64,000 bases of DNA. Origin: Verrucomicrobiales bacterium. GTDB taxonomy: Bacteria; Verrucomicrobiota; Verrucomicrobiia; Limisphaerales; J093. Shown one piece after another: positions 25,802 to 34,264 of the stretch. The notes under the pieces are model-generated. The model had not been told where the DNA came from. It ran no database searches and worked only from the letters and a program-made list of their open reading frames with translations. Position 1 is the stretch's first letter; each line of letters opens with the position of its first letter. A program made the position numbers and the translations under genes. The DNA lies in assembly GCA_024233305.1 (NCBI GenBank), contig JACKPV010000034.1:124001-188000 (forward strand), in the 5' to 3' direction.

Positions 25802-26451
25802 CGGTGACAGGCGGAGCAGTTGTCGAGCGATTGAACGTTCCATTCCTGCATCAGCCGTTTGCCCTCGGCAATCTGCTGCGTCTCACTCTCGGCCTGCCAG
25901 TTCAGGTCGTAGACCTTGTCAACCGGACGGATCTTCAACTCCGGATGACGGTGGCATTCGAGGCAAAAACTCATGCTGAGCGGCTGGGCATGGCGCACCT
26001 CGTCCATCTGGTTGACCTGGCCGTGACAGTGCACGCAACTGATGCCCCGGTTCACATGCACCGAGTGGTTGAAGTAGACGAAATCCGGGACCTTGTGCAC
26101 CTGCACCCAGGGAATCGGCGTTCCGCTGGCGGCGCTCTCCCGCACCAGGGCCAGACGGGCGTCCTCCTTCAGCACCTGGTTGTGGCAGTTCATGCAGAGG
26201 GTGCTCGACGGCACGTTCGAGTACCAGGCTTTTTCCACGCCGTTGTGGCAGTAACGGCAGTCCAGACCGAGCTGGTCCACATGAATGTTGTGGGAAAAGG
26301 CCACGGGCTGAATCGGCTGGTAGCCAACGCGCGAATACTTCGGAGTGAAGTAATACCAGGCTCCAGCCACCGCCGCGGTGCCAACCAATGCCGCGCCGGT
26401 CAGCACCAGCGCCGGCAAGCGGTTGGTCCACTTGGGAAAAATATCAGACAT
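25798..26451 (-). CDS. actA: Alternative complex III subunit ActA, pentaheme cytochrome c
   Basis: The 217-residue product has an N-terminal membrane anchor (about 12-35) and five CxxCH motifs: CRYCH, CMNCH, CVHCH, CLECH and CSACH. His residues suited to bis-His ligation precede them (FSHNIHVDQ, YFNHSVHVN). This is the ActA profile. It is the first gene of the respiratory operon, so the promoter should lie in 26452-26647. I see no strong -35/-10 pair there, nor any regulator site. Its stop overlaps actB as ATGA. Confidence 0.95.
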   Translation of the reverse strand: MSDIFPKWTNRLPALVLTGAALVGTAAVAGAWYYFTPKYSRVGYQPIQPVAFSHNIHVDQLGLDCRYCHNGVEKAWYSNVPSSTLCMNCHNQVLKEDARLALVRESAASGTPIPWVQVHKVPDFVYFNHSVHVNRGISCVHCHGQVNQMDEVRHAQPLSMSFCLECHRHPELKIRPVDKVYDLNWQAESETQQIAEGKRLMQEWNVQSLDNCSACHR

Positions 26452-26647
26452 ACGCGTCCGCGCGTCAGCCGTTGTCAGCCATCGTTCAGCGGCAGTGTCC
26501 CGCCCAGGGTTGCTTCATCCGGATCGCCCATCCCGAACCCCCGGGCATGGGCACCCGCAAGACCGCGCATGGTTATCGATCCCGGACCGGATCGACAAGC
26601 CCTGTTGTGCGCGATCTGACAGTTTTTTGCTGTGGTAATGGCAATAA

Positions 26648-27658
26648 TTAGCCGCCCTGCGCCCCGTCGTCGAAACCGCGCCGCCGTAGTTCCAGTCCGC
26701 CGGCCCCGTCCGGCTGCGCCACGAACAACTCGAGTTCCGGACGCCGCCGCCTCAGCCGGGCAAAGCCGTCCTCCCCGAGCACGAGCAGCGCCGTCGACAG
26801 CGCATCGGTTTCCGCTGCCGAAACCCCCGCCACCGCCGCCACCTGTGCCCCCTGCACCGGCCGTCCGGAGCGGGGATCCAACACGTGCCCGTAGGTTTGT
26901 CCCCCGGCAACAAACGCCTTGCCCCGGACCCCCGAAACCGAGAGGGAACGATCCGTCAGGGTCACGGCTGTCAGCAACCCAGCCCCCAGCACGCCCGCCG
27001 CGGGAGTCTCCAGTCGCGCGGCTTCCGCCGGCGCCTCGTCGCTGAGGACCGCCGCCCGCCAGGGCTTCCCGTCGAGCGGCATTCCGAGTCCGAAACTGGT
27101 ACTGGTCCCGCCGTGGATGAACGCCCGCGACACGCCGGCCTCACGCAGCACGTCCACCGCCAGGTCGATGGCATAGCCCTTTCCCACCGCCCCGAGGTCC
27201 AGCATCATCCCCGCACGCCGGAAACGCACGGTCCGGAGCCGGGCGTCAAAGTCCACCTCCTCCATGCCCACGCAGGCGCGCGCCTGCGCGACGGCCTTCG
27301 GTTCGGGCGGCCGGCCCGAACCATGCATGAAGCCCCAGGCCCGGACCAATGGCGCCACCGTGATGTCGAAGGCGCCGTCGGACAGTTCCCAGAACTCCCG
27401 GCAGCGCCGCAACAGATCGAAGACCGGCGGGGAGACCTTCACGGGCTCCACCGCCGCGCGGGCGTTCAGATGGCTGATCTCGCTCGTGGCGCGGTACAGG
27501 CTCAACTGCGCCTCGATCCGGTCGATCTCGTCCAGCGCCTGCTCGCCCGCCGCCCGCAGGCTGACAAGGTCGCCGCCCTCCAGGAGGAGTTCGAAACGCG
27601 TGGCCATCGCCTCGCGCGCCAACGCAACGCGCCCGCCGGTTGTTCCGTGTTCGGACAT
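26648..27658 (-). CDS. apbE: FAD:protein FMN transferase (ApbE family)
   Basis: The 336-residue product carries the ApbE hallmarks: AMATRFELLLEG near the N-terminus, LSDGAFDITVAPLVRAWGF (about 95-113), LDLGAVGKGYAIDLAV (about 152-167), GHVLDPRSGRPV and ETDALSTALLVLG, the last with the Mg-binding Asp/Thr pair. ApbE enzymes transfer FMN from FAD to a Thr of flavoproteins such as NqrB/C or RnfG. Unlike most ApbE proteins, no signal peptide or lipobox is visible, so it may act in the cytoplasm. No obvious target lies in this window. It lies 196 nt upstream of the act operon. Confidence 0.93.
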   Translation of the reverse strand: MSEHGTTGGRVALAREAMATRFELLLEGGDLVSLRAAGEQALDEIDRIEAQLSLYRATSEISHLNARAAVEPVKVSPPVFDLLRRCREFWELSDGAFDITVAPLVRAWGFMHGSGRPPEPKAVAQARACVGMEEVDFDARLRTVRFRRAGMMLDLGAVGKGYAIDLAVDVLREAGVSRAFIHGGTSTSFGLGMPLDGKPWRAAVLSDEAPAEAARLETPAAGVLGAGLLTAVTLTDRSLSVSGVRGKAFVAGGQTYGHVLDPRSGRPVQGAQVAAVAGVSAAETDALSTALLVLGEDGFARLRRRRPELELFVAQPDGAGGLELRRRGFDDGAQGG

Positions 27659-27702
27659 CCTGGATCGTTCGTGTCACGGCCCGGCGGGAAACCACCGGCT
27701 CC

Positions 27703-27738
27703 AAAAACGCGGACAGCGGCGCCCACCGGAGCGCCGCT
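27703..27738 (-). terminator. Probable intrinsic terminator after the MocA-type oxidoreductase gene
   Basis: On the minus strand AGCGGCGC and GCGCCGCT (27738-27731 and 27722-27715) form a perfect 8-bp stem with an 8-nt loop. Five T residues follow after a 7-nt gap (27707-27703). It is 37 nt after the stop at 27775. The gap before the T-run makes it weaker than the other terminators here. Confidence 0.6.
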
Positions 27739-27774
27739 GCTGCGTGGAATCCACCGGTCGAGCCGGCGGGGCAA

Positions 27775-29142
27775 TCAGGCCTTCGAGCCGTAGGTGATCG
27801 GATCGACCGTGCGACCGCAGCCGTCCTTGACGGCCCGCGTGGCAGCGTCGAAATGACAGGTGGTGCCCAGGCGATCGGACATTTCACCGAGCGAAACCAC
27901 GGTTTGCGTGCGAATGGCCAGTTCGATGTTGCCGTTGGGCTCCTTGCCGGTCCGGATGCAATCCAGCCAGTTCGCCTCGTGCACCGCGACGTCCTCCACC
28001 GGAGTGAGCCGGTCGAAGTTCTCCGGGTCCATCTCGTCGGTGAACGGCCGCTCGATCCGGAGATTCACGCTGGAGCCGCCAATGATGAGCGTTCCCATGT
28101 GACCGCGGATCACATCCTCGAGGCCGTACTCGTTCACCGTGCTGCTGCAGACCATCAGGCTGTAGCCGCTGGGGAATTCGGCGGTGAGGGTCAGGCACTC
28201 CGGCACGTCGCGTTCCGGTGTCCCCGGAGTGTTCTTGTCCGTGTGGATTTTCTTCGTCCCGATGGCGCAAACCCGCACCGGAAACTCGGGGGCACCGGTG
28301 GCCAGCAACAGCGGGTGCAGGCGGTGCGGAAAAAGGTCGCCCAACACGCCGGCGCAATAGGGATAGTACTTCCGCCAGCGGAAGAAATGGTCGGCGTTGA
28401 AGTCCGCCCGCTGCTTGATGTTGGGGCCGAGCCAGCGTTCCCAACGGATGCCGTTGGCGTTGAGATCGGGATCGATCGTGTAATTCCACTCGCCCTTCGG
28501 GGTGTTCCGCATGTAGGAGCCCTGACCGAGCACGAGCGGCCCGATCATCCCTTCGCGGACGAGTTCGGCCGCCTTGTGCCACTTCGCATCCGAACAGCCC
28601 TGCGCGCCCACCTGGAAGACCTTGCCGGTCGCCTTGACCGTGTCCCACACCTGGAAGGCCTCCCCGAGGTAACGGCTCATCGGCTTCTCACAGTAGACGT
28701 GCTTGCCGGCTTTCATCGTGTCGATCGACACCTGGGCGTGCCAGTGGTCCACCGTGGCGCAAACCACCGCGTCGATGTCCTTCTGGTCCAACAAGGCGCG
28801 GTAATCTTCGTAGGCCTTGGCGCCGGTCGCCTCAGCGGCCGCCGCCTCGCGCCGCTTCTCCCACAGATCGCAAACCGCTCCCACCGTGGTGTTGTTCTTG
28901 TCCGCATTCGCCAGGATGTTTCGCAGGTGGAACGTGCCCTGCCCGCCCAACCCGATGAAGCCAACCACGATGCGGTCGTTCGCGCCGATCACGCGACCGG
29001 TCGAGGGCGCCTGGCTTTGACCGTAAACCGGGGTCTTGAAAACCGCGGGCGTGGCGGCAACCGCAGCGACGGTGGCTGCCTTCTTGATGAAGCTCCGACG
29101 CGTCTCGGCGCCGGCCGACGGGGTATTCGTGTTCTTTTCCAT
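27775..29142 (-). CDS. Tat-exported Gfo/Idh/MocA family oxidoreductase
   Basis: From the ATG at 29142, with AGGA 8 nt upstream as ribosome site, the product is 455 residues. The Tat motif TRRSFIKKAA is at about residues 14-23. The Rossmann fold has GFIGLGGQGTFH, followed by DAVVCATVDHWHA and the catalytic-site GKHVYCEKPMS. The C-terminal alpha/beta domain has WERWLGP and DLFPHRLHPLLLATG. Such proteins reduce or oxidise sugars and inositols with NAD(P); exported members are common in Planctomycetes and Verrucomicrobia but their substrates are mostly unknown. It is one of three in the window and is not next to the other two. Confidence 0.92.
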   Translation of the reverse strand: MEKNTNTPSAGAETRRSFIKKAATVAAVAATPAVFKTPVYGQSQAPSTGRVIGANDRIVVGFIGLGGQGTFHLRNILANADKNNTTVGAVCDLWEKRREAAAAEATGAKAYEDYRALLDQKDIDAVVCATVDHWHAQVSIDTMKAGKHVYCEKPMSRYLGEAFQVWDTVKATGKVFQVGAQGCSDAKWHKAAELVREGMIGPLVLGQGSYMRNTPKGEWNYTIDPDLNANGIRWERWLGPNIKQRADFNADHFFRWRKYYPYCAGVLGDLFPHRLHPLLLATGAPEFPVRVCAIGTKKIHTDKNTPGTPERDVPECLTLTAEFPSGYSLMVCSSTVNEYGLEDVIRGHMGTLIIGGSSVNLRIERPFTDEMDPENFDRLTPVEDVAVHEANWLDCIRTGKEPNGNIELAIRTQTVVSLGEMSDRLGTTCHFDAATRAVKDGCGRTVDPITYGSKA

Positions 29143-29323
29143 GAAAAAGGTCCTGATTAGCAATCAAGCTTTCGACGGAGGCTAAGCGAATTCTGTTCAG
29201 GGTCAATTTCAAATGCCGGCACGACCGACGCCCACGCACGCCCCGGCGCAATGGTCATCCCGGATCGGGATCGCCCGCCGGGTAACCCCGTGTTTGTCCC
29301 ACCCCTCGCCGTAGGCTCTCCGC

Positions 29324-29545
29324 ATGGTCAAGACTCTCGACGCCAACCGCAGTGCGGAAGGACAGGGGACTTTGGTGGCGCAGTTCGGCGAGGCCCGGCT
29401 CGTGCGACGCCTGAACGGAGCGATCTCGCTGCGCGGCGGCAGCCTCGACGACCGCGCCGAGGCCCATGCCTGGATCGTGCGCTTCCTGCGCGACGCCTAT
29501 CACGCAGAGAAGGCCGGCCAACCGGAACCACGCAAGGCAGCCTGA
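29324..29545 (+). CDS. Small conserved-looking protein of unknown function
   Basis: A 73-residue product (MVKTLDANRSAEG at the start) with ATG at 29324. The middle, GEARLVRRLNGAISLRGGS followed by DDRAEAHAWIVRFL, looks like a compact beta-hairpin plus amphipathic helix. I recall similar short proteins annotated only as hypothetical in Verrucomicrobia, but I cannot check this. It stands alone on the plus strand between a MocA-type gene and rsmI, which both read the other way. Codon use looks like its neighbours. It is short, so moderate confidence. Confidence 0.6.
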   Translation: MVKTLDANRSAEGQGTLVAQFGEARLVRRLNGAISLRGGSLDDRAEAHAWIVRFLRDAYHAEKAGQPEPRKAA

Positions 29546-29626
29546 CCAACTCCTAAGCCCAATGACTCTTACAAGGCTGGACTGAGTGTCTGGTCCCAAG
29601 CGGGTCGGCTGCGAAACCGGAAAGCG

Positions 29627-30346
29627 TCACTTCGCGGTCATCGGAGGCGGATCGGCGGGACCGATCATCACTACGGACTCCCCTTGGAGTTTGCGCTGCC
29701 GGGCCGTCCCGAGGATCTCCGCCGGCCGGCCCCGCAGGAATTCCTCGAATCGCTTCGTCAGTTCACGCGCCACCACCACCAGCCGGTCCGGCAGCCACTC
29801 GACCAGTTCCCCCAGCAGTTTCTCGATACGGTAGGGCGACTCGTAGAGCACGATGGCGCCGGGCAGGTCGGCGAGCATGGCCAGGCGCTGGCGGCGGCGA
29901 CCGGACTTTTGCGGGAGGAAACCGATGAAATGAAACTCCTCTGTCGGCAGGCCGCTCGCGGTCAGCGCAGCCACCAGGGCGCAGGGACCCGGCACCGGTT
30001 CGACCCGCAGCCCGGCAGCGATGGCCGCCTGAACCACTCGCTGCCCGGGATCACTGATCCCGGGCGTGCCCGCATCCGTAACCAGCGCCACCTTCGCCCC
30101 GCCGCCCAGCCGCTGGATCAACTCCTCGCTGCGACGCGCCTCGTTGAACTTGAAGTAGCTCAACATCGGCTTGCGAATGTCGAAATGCCGCAGCAACTGC
30201 CCCGTCCGCCGGGTGTCCTCCGCGGCCACAAGGTCGCACTCGCGCAACACCCGCAAGGCCCGCAATGTGATGTCCTCGAGGTTGCCGATGGGCGTCGCCA
30301 CGAGATACAGCGTCCCGGCCTGCAACGGCGGCAAAGCATCGCTCAT
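29627..30346 (-). CDS. rsmI: 16S rRNA (cytidine-1402 2'-O) methyltransferase
   Basis: Starting at the ATG at 30346 (MSDALPPLQ) the product is 239 residues. It matches RsmI, which methylates the ribose of C1402 in the decoding centre. Diagnostic stretches are GTLYLVATPIGNLEDIT (about 11-27), VAAEDTRRTGQLL, LVTDAGTPGISDPG (about 92-105), VPGPCALVAAL and FIGFLPQKSGRR. The last part (LVVVARELTKRFEEFLRG) is also typical. The SAM pocket of the tetrapyrrole-methylase fold is complete. The open frame upstream to 30412 is not conserved sequence. Confidence 0.96.
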   Translation of the reverse strand: MSDALPPLQAGTLYLVATPIGNLEDITLRALRVLRECDLVAAEDTRRTGQLLRHFDIRKPMLSYFKFNEARRSEELIQRLGGGAKVALVTDAGTPGISDPGQRVVQAAIAAGLRVEPVPGPCALVAALTASGLPTEEFHFIGFLPQKSGRRRQRLAMLADLPGAIVLYESPYRIEKLLGELVEWLPDRLVVVARELTKRFEEFLRGRPAEILGTARQRKLQGESVVMIGPADPPPMTAK

Positions 30347-30555
30347 CCCCCAACCCAACCATAGCCCCCGCCCGAAGCAAAGGAACCTGTTGGCAACCCG
30401 GAAGAGGCGCACGCGTCGCCCGTCAGCGGCGCGGGGAGGCTTTCACCCCGGGCCCGGGAGCGGAAAGGTCGCCGCCGCATGAACGATGGCAAACCACGCG
30501 CCGGCCGGCCCGGGATCTCCGGACGCCCCCGGTTCGCGGGAGGATCGGCGTCACG

Positions 30556-31217
30556 TTGCCCCGACTCGAATGTGGCGGCGCCGCCCTGCCGCGGAAGTGG
30601 GGCGATCCGCTCTCCACCGCGGACCGCGTAAAACTGGTCCGGCACGCGTCGACCGCCGGATCCGCTACTTCGACACCGCCATCAGTCACACCTACGCCGA
30701 CAGCCAAACCATCATCGGGAAGGCCCTGCGCGAGGTCCGCGACGACATCTTCATCACCACCAAGGTCGACTTCTGGAACCTCGCCCGCCCCGATGGTCGC
30801 ATCGAGAAGGTCGACCGGAAGGAAGCGGCCCGGCAAGTGGACATGAACCTGTCCGGGTTGCAGTCGGATCACCTCGACGCCCTCCTGATCCACGGCACGC
30901 CGGGCGTGGAACAGATGCCCGTCGGGCAGTGCCTCGAGGTGCGGGAGGAACTAGGCCGGGCACGGGACCAGGGCAAGGTCCGGTTCATAGGTTTCTCGGC
31001 CCACCACTACTTCGACAAGGCGCTGGCGTTGATCTCCTCGGGGGCTTTCGACCTCTGCATGCTCACCTGCGGCTACCTGCCCCGCGGGCAAAGCCGCCTC
31101 CTTTCGCCCGGGACGACCGAACTCCGCAATGCCTGCCTCGCCGAGGCGCACGAACTGACCATGGGCCTCGTCGCCCTGAAGGTGCTGGGCGCCGGCATGC
31201 TGGGCGCATCAAGCTGA
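30556..31217 (+). pseudogene. Broken aldo/keto reductase gene
   Basis: From about 30655 the frame reads RIRYFDTAISHTYADSQ, FITTKVDFWN, DHLDALLIHGTPGVEQM and FIGFSAHHYFDKALALI. This is a clear aldo/keto reductase barrel with the catalytic Asp, Tyr, Lys and His places kept. The part before it (LPRLECGGAALPRKWGD, from about 30556) is in another frame, so a frameshift sits near 30650. The end is cut: the protein stops at LGAGMLGASS, about 80-100 residues before a normal C-terminus. The best explanation is a decaying gene. Confidence 0.75.
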
Positions 31218-31767
31218 CGCCGACGGAACGACATCGAGGGCGGATCCGGCATCGATTTCAGGCCTTCCCTTCAGCGGGCCTCGCCTCCCTTCCCAGGACA
31301 AGTTTCGATGCGGTCGTTACTGATTTTTGTCCGGAGTTTTCGGTGGCGGTCGTCCGTTGGGCCTTCGCTTCGGCCTTCGGCAGGTTGCCGCGCTCGACCT
31401 GCGGCTTGAGGCGTGCGCCCAGCCCATCCGGTTGCAAGTGACAGGATGCTCGGGCGGGCGCCTTGCGCCACGATTTGAGAACGAATCGACGCCATGACGT
31501 GCGTGCGACGCAATCACCGGAGCTTCCAGCAGCAATACGCCGGGAGGGCCGCAGGGCGGTTCACGGTGGTCTTCCCTCAGAGCTGGGCGGCACCGGCAGG
31601 TTACCGCCGGGCGAGACCTCCGGAGAAGCGATCGCCTTGCTGCTTCAACCGCACCCGGTCGGATGCTCACGGAACAACGCCATCGTCCTGGTGGACGACA
31701 CGAACCGGCTGCGCGCCCGCGGCCTGCCGCTGAACGGCGCCATCGTCCGCGCCGGTCGGGTGCGGTG
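31218..31767. other. Non-coding stretch with gene remnants
   Basis: No intact gene is found over 550 nt. Near the right end is a short RND-pump fragment (separate entry). The rest has no recognisable coding content on either strand. Confidence 0.55.
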
Positions 31768-31776
31768 TCAGTTCCG
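31621..31776 (+). pseudogene. Vestige of an RND (AcrB/HAE1-type) efflux permease
   Basis: The plus-strand frame reads GEAIALLLQPHPVG then NNAIVLVDDTNRLRARGL and GAIVRAGRVRCQ. This matches the conserved helix-4 region of RND permeases (typically VNNAIVLVDY-x-N-x-LR-x-RG followed by A-x-x-EAGRVRLRP). The usual 20 or so residues between the two parts are missing, and there is no pump frame on either side. About 50 of some 1000 codons survive. The 3' end overlaps the stop of the DUF6807 gene on the other strand. Confidence 0.55.
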
Positions 31777-32748
31777 TCCGTCCGGCCCTTCCCGGAACGG
31801 ACCTCCAGCCTTGCGGGTCCCGGCGAAATTCCCAAACACGGCGTCGCCGTCGATGGTGACTTCCGCTTCCACCGAATAGACCAGTGCGGCGAACCTCAAG
31901 CGGAAGGGAGCACCGCGGGGCACGGTCACCAGGCTGGGGTCCCCCTGTCGCATGGCCGCGCGGCCGAACGGATTGGCGACCGTGAGGCCGTAATTGCGAT
32001 TGTGCCACCAACTGGGCCGGAAGTTCACCGGATCGGCCATCAGCAAAAGGCCGGCGCGTCGGTCGCCCATCCGGCCCGAGTAGTCGCACCAGTCCGCCGG
32101 TTGCCCCCACGTGACCTTCGCGGTTTCCAACCCGGCGCTGCTCCGAATCCGCCCGCCGTTCTTCTCGGTGATTGGAGTCGCCACGCGAGCGCCAAAGCCC
32201 ATCTCCTCCTGGTCCCCAAAGACCAGCGGTCCGGCGTCCGATTGAAAGGTCGCCTCCCACTCGATGAGCCAACCTTCGGTCAACCCGGTCAGCGCGAAGC
32301 GGTTCGTTACCGAGCCGATCACCTCGCCGGTGGGCGCAAGCAACCGGCATTCCGTGGCGAACCGAAGCCGCTTTCCCTCGGCCCGCGGAGACTCCACGAA
32401 ACGCACATGTTCGATGCGTCCCTTGTTTCGCCAGAAGTCCGCCCCGTTGACGTCTCCGAAGGCGAGCCATAGCCCGGGATGCATCGTGTCGTGATCGTCC
32501 GGGTCCACGCCCGCGACGGGCGGATGGCGCCGGGTCACCTGAAGTCCGCCCGGGGCATGCACATTCGCAAAGTAGGGCCGCAGGATCCGTTCATCGCGGA
32601 AAACGAACTCGGCCACCGGTCGCCCCGCCTGGGTGATGGTCAACCGATCCGGCCCTTCGCTTGTCGCGAAGCCGGCGTCGGCTGCCGCCGCAGGAAGCGA
32701 AAGCAGGCCCAGCGCCGCGAGCAGGCCGGAGGGGGGGAAAGGTCTCAT
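31768..32748 (-). CDS. Exported DUF6807 (PmoA-like) family protein
   Basis: The 326-residue product has a signal peptide (about residues 1-23, LLAALGLLSLPAAAADA). The mature part matches the DUF6807/PmoA family: RPYFANVHAPGGLQVTR, HDTMHPGLWLAFGDVNGADFW (Met-His-Pro-Gly-Leu-Trp is the family signature) and PSWWHNRNYGLTVANPFGR near the end. The fold is a galactose-mutarotase-like beta-sandwich. Despite the historical PmoA name, no link to methane oxidation is implied. It follows a Tat MocA-type gene by 22 nt, a frequent pairing, and probably acts on the same carbohydrate in the periplasm. Confidence 0.88.
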   Translation of the reverse strand: MRPFPPSGLLAALGLLSLPAAAADAGFATSEGPDRLTITQAGRPVAEFVFRDERILRPYFANVHAPGGLQVTRRHPPVAGVDPDDHDTMHPGLWLAFGDVNGADFWRNKGRIEHVRFVESPRAEGKRLRFATECRLLAPTGEVIGSVTNRFALTGLTEGWLIEWEATFQSDAGPLVFGDQEEMGFGARVATPITEKNGGRIRSSAGLETAKVTWGQPADWCDYSGRMGDRRAGLLLMADPVNFRPSWWHNRNYGLTVANPFGRAAMRQGDPSLVTVPRGAPFRLRFAALVYSVEAEVTIDGDAVFGNFAGTRKAGGPFREGPDGRN

Positions 32749-32770
32749 GGCAAGGAGGCGGAGTTGTGAC

Positions 32771-34264
32771 TCAGACCGGGAAGGTGAACGGCGCGCGGTG
32801 GCTGCCCCGGGCCAATCGTTGCGCCGCCGTCAGGGTGGTCGGATCGCCGCTGTCCAGGCCGGTGATCTCGCCGGTTGTCTCCTCGGTCCTGAGCCATGGC
32901 CCCAACAAGAACGGCGTCCTGTCCGGATCCACCCCGATGCCTTCGAGACTCTGTGTCAGTCGTTCAAACGCCACGCCGGCCGGCGGTTGCCCGCCGAGTT
33001 CGGCCCGGCAAGCCGCCAGTCCGGCCGGCTGCGCCAGGCGATAGGAGATGTTCCCGAGATGGCAGACTGCGGAGGAAATGTGGCCTTGCTCGATCGGGGC
33101 GTGCAGGTCCCCGACCCGTCCGCTTCGTAGTGCTTCGACAAAATTTCGCTGATGCGTGGCCCCGTTGTTCCCCTGGAACCGTTTGATGGCCTTTCCCGCG
33201 TGGTCGTAAACCGCCCCCCCCATTCGAAAGCCGGCGAAGTAACCGTCCTCATACTCCAGCACAAACCCCTCCTGCACCCGTCGGAGCCGGTCCATAACCA
33301 CGGCGTCCGGCACCATGGACAGGTTGCGGTTCTCGATGACCAAGGGTAGCCCGGGATACTCCGCCAGGGTGAACTGCGTGTTCGGCGTTTGCGCTGCGTC
33401 GTCGTAGGTGAAGCGTCCACCGAGACTGCGGATGCGCGTGGGAAAGGCCAGTTCCGGGGCGAAAATGCGCAGGGCATCAAAGGCGTGCACCGAGCTGTTG
33501 CCGACATCCCCGTCGCCGGTGGACCAGAACCAGTGCCAGTCATAATGCAGCCTGGGACGGGTCAACGGCTCAACCGGAGCCGGCCCGCACCAGAGGTCGT
33601 AGTCGAGGTCCTGCGGGATGAACGGAGCGCACTTGCCGATGGGCGGACGGTGTTCGTACCAGACGACCTGCCCCCAGAGCAGTTTGCCAAGGTGCCCCTC
33701 CTGGAGCCACGCGGCCGCCTCCCGCAAACCGGGGCAGGAACGGTATTGCAGTCCGCTCTGCACCAATCGCCCCCGCTCGCGGGCTTCCGCCACCATGCGC
33801 GCCCCCTCCCAGACACTGTGGGAAACCGGCTTTTCCACATACACATGCTTGCCCGCCCGGAGCGCCCAGACGGTCAGAAGCGCATGCCAGTGGTTTGGGG
33901 TGGCGATGACCACGGCATCCACATCGTCACGTTCCAACACGCGACGCGGGTCATTTGCGGCAAAGGGCCGGGTTCCCTCATCCCGGAGCTTGTCGACGTG
34001 CTTGGCCAGGCGCTCGGGATCGACTTCGCAAAGCGCGGTGACCCGCACGCCGGGCAGGGAGCTGAACAATTTCACATGCTGTCCGCCCTTGCCGCCGAGG
34101 CCGATGACGCCGACGCGAATGTCGCTGTTCGCTCCCAGCACCCGCCCGGAGGACAGGGCGAGCGCGGCGGTGGCCGCACTGGATACTCTCAGAAAGGAGC
34201 GGCGCGTCCGGACACCCCCGCATGGATGGTCGGGTTTCATGGTCATGGAGTTCGATGTTGTCAT
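32771..34264 (-). CDS. Tat-exported Gfo/Idh/MocA family oxidoreductase
   Basis: The 497-residue product starts at the ATG at 34264, overlapping the MFS gene stop as ATGA. The Tat motif TRRSFLRVSS is at about residues 19-28. The Rossmann motif VGVIGLGGKGGQH, VDAVVIATPNHWHA and the active-site stretch GKHVYVEKPVSHS follow; the C-terminal domain has DWHWFWSTGDGDVGN. It belongs to the Planctomycete/Verrucomicrobial subgroup of exported MocA proteins and should bind NAD(P). With the MFS transporter, a beta-hydroxyacid dehydrogenase and a DUF6807 protein it forms a likely catabolic operon for a sugar or sugar acid whose identity is unknown. Confidence 0.92.
   Translation of the reverse strand: MTTSNSMTMKPDHPCGGVRTRRSFLRVSSAATAALALSSGRVLGANSDIRVGVIGLGGKGGQHVKLFSSLPGVRVTALCEVDPERLAKHVDKLRDEGTRPFAANDPRRVLERDDVDAVVIATPNHWHALLTVWALRAGKHVYVEKPVSHSVWEGARMVAEARERGRLVQSGLQYRSCPGLREAAAWLQEGHLGKLLWGQVVWYEHRPPIGKCAPFIPQDLDYDLWCGPAPVEPLTRPRLHYDWHWFWSTGDGDVGNSSVHAFDALRIFAPELAFPTRIRSLGGRFTYDDAAQTPNTQFTLAEYPGLPLVIENRNLSMVPDAVVMDRLRRVQEGFVLEYEDGYFAGFRMGGAVYDHAGKAIKRFQGNNGATHQRNFVEALRSGRVGDLHAPIEQGHISSAVCHLGNISYRLAQPAGLAACRAELGGQPPAGVAFERLTQSLEGIGVDPDRTPFLLGPWLRTEETTGEITGLDSGDPTTLTAAQRLARGSHRAPFTFPV

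Noticed and set aside
22448..25807. 1119-codon open frame on the plus strand
   Set aside because: It lies exactly opposite actB, has no recognisable domains and is rich in Arg, Pro and His. It is the usual antisense shadow of a GC-rich gene.
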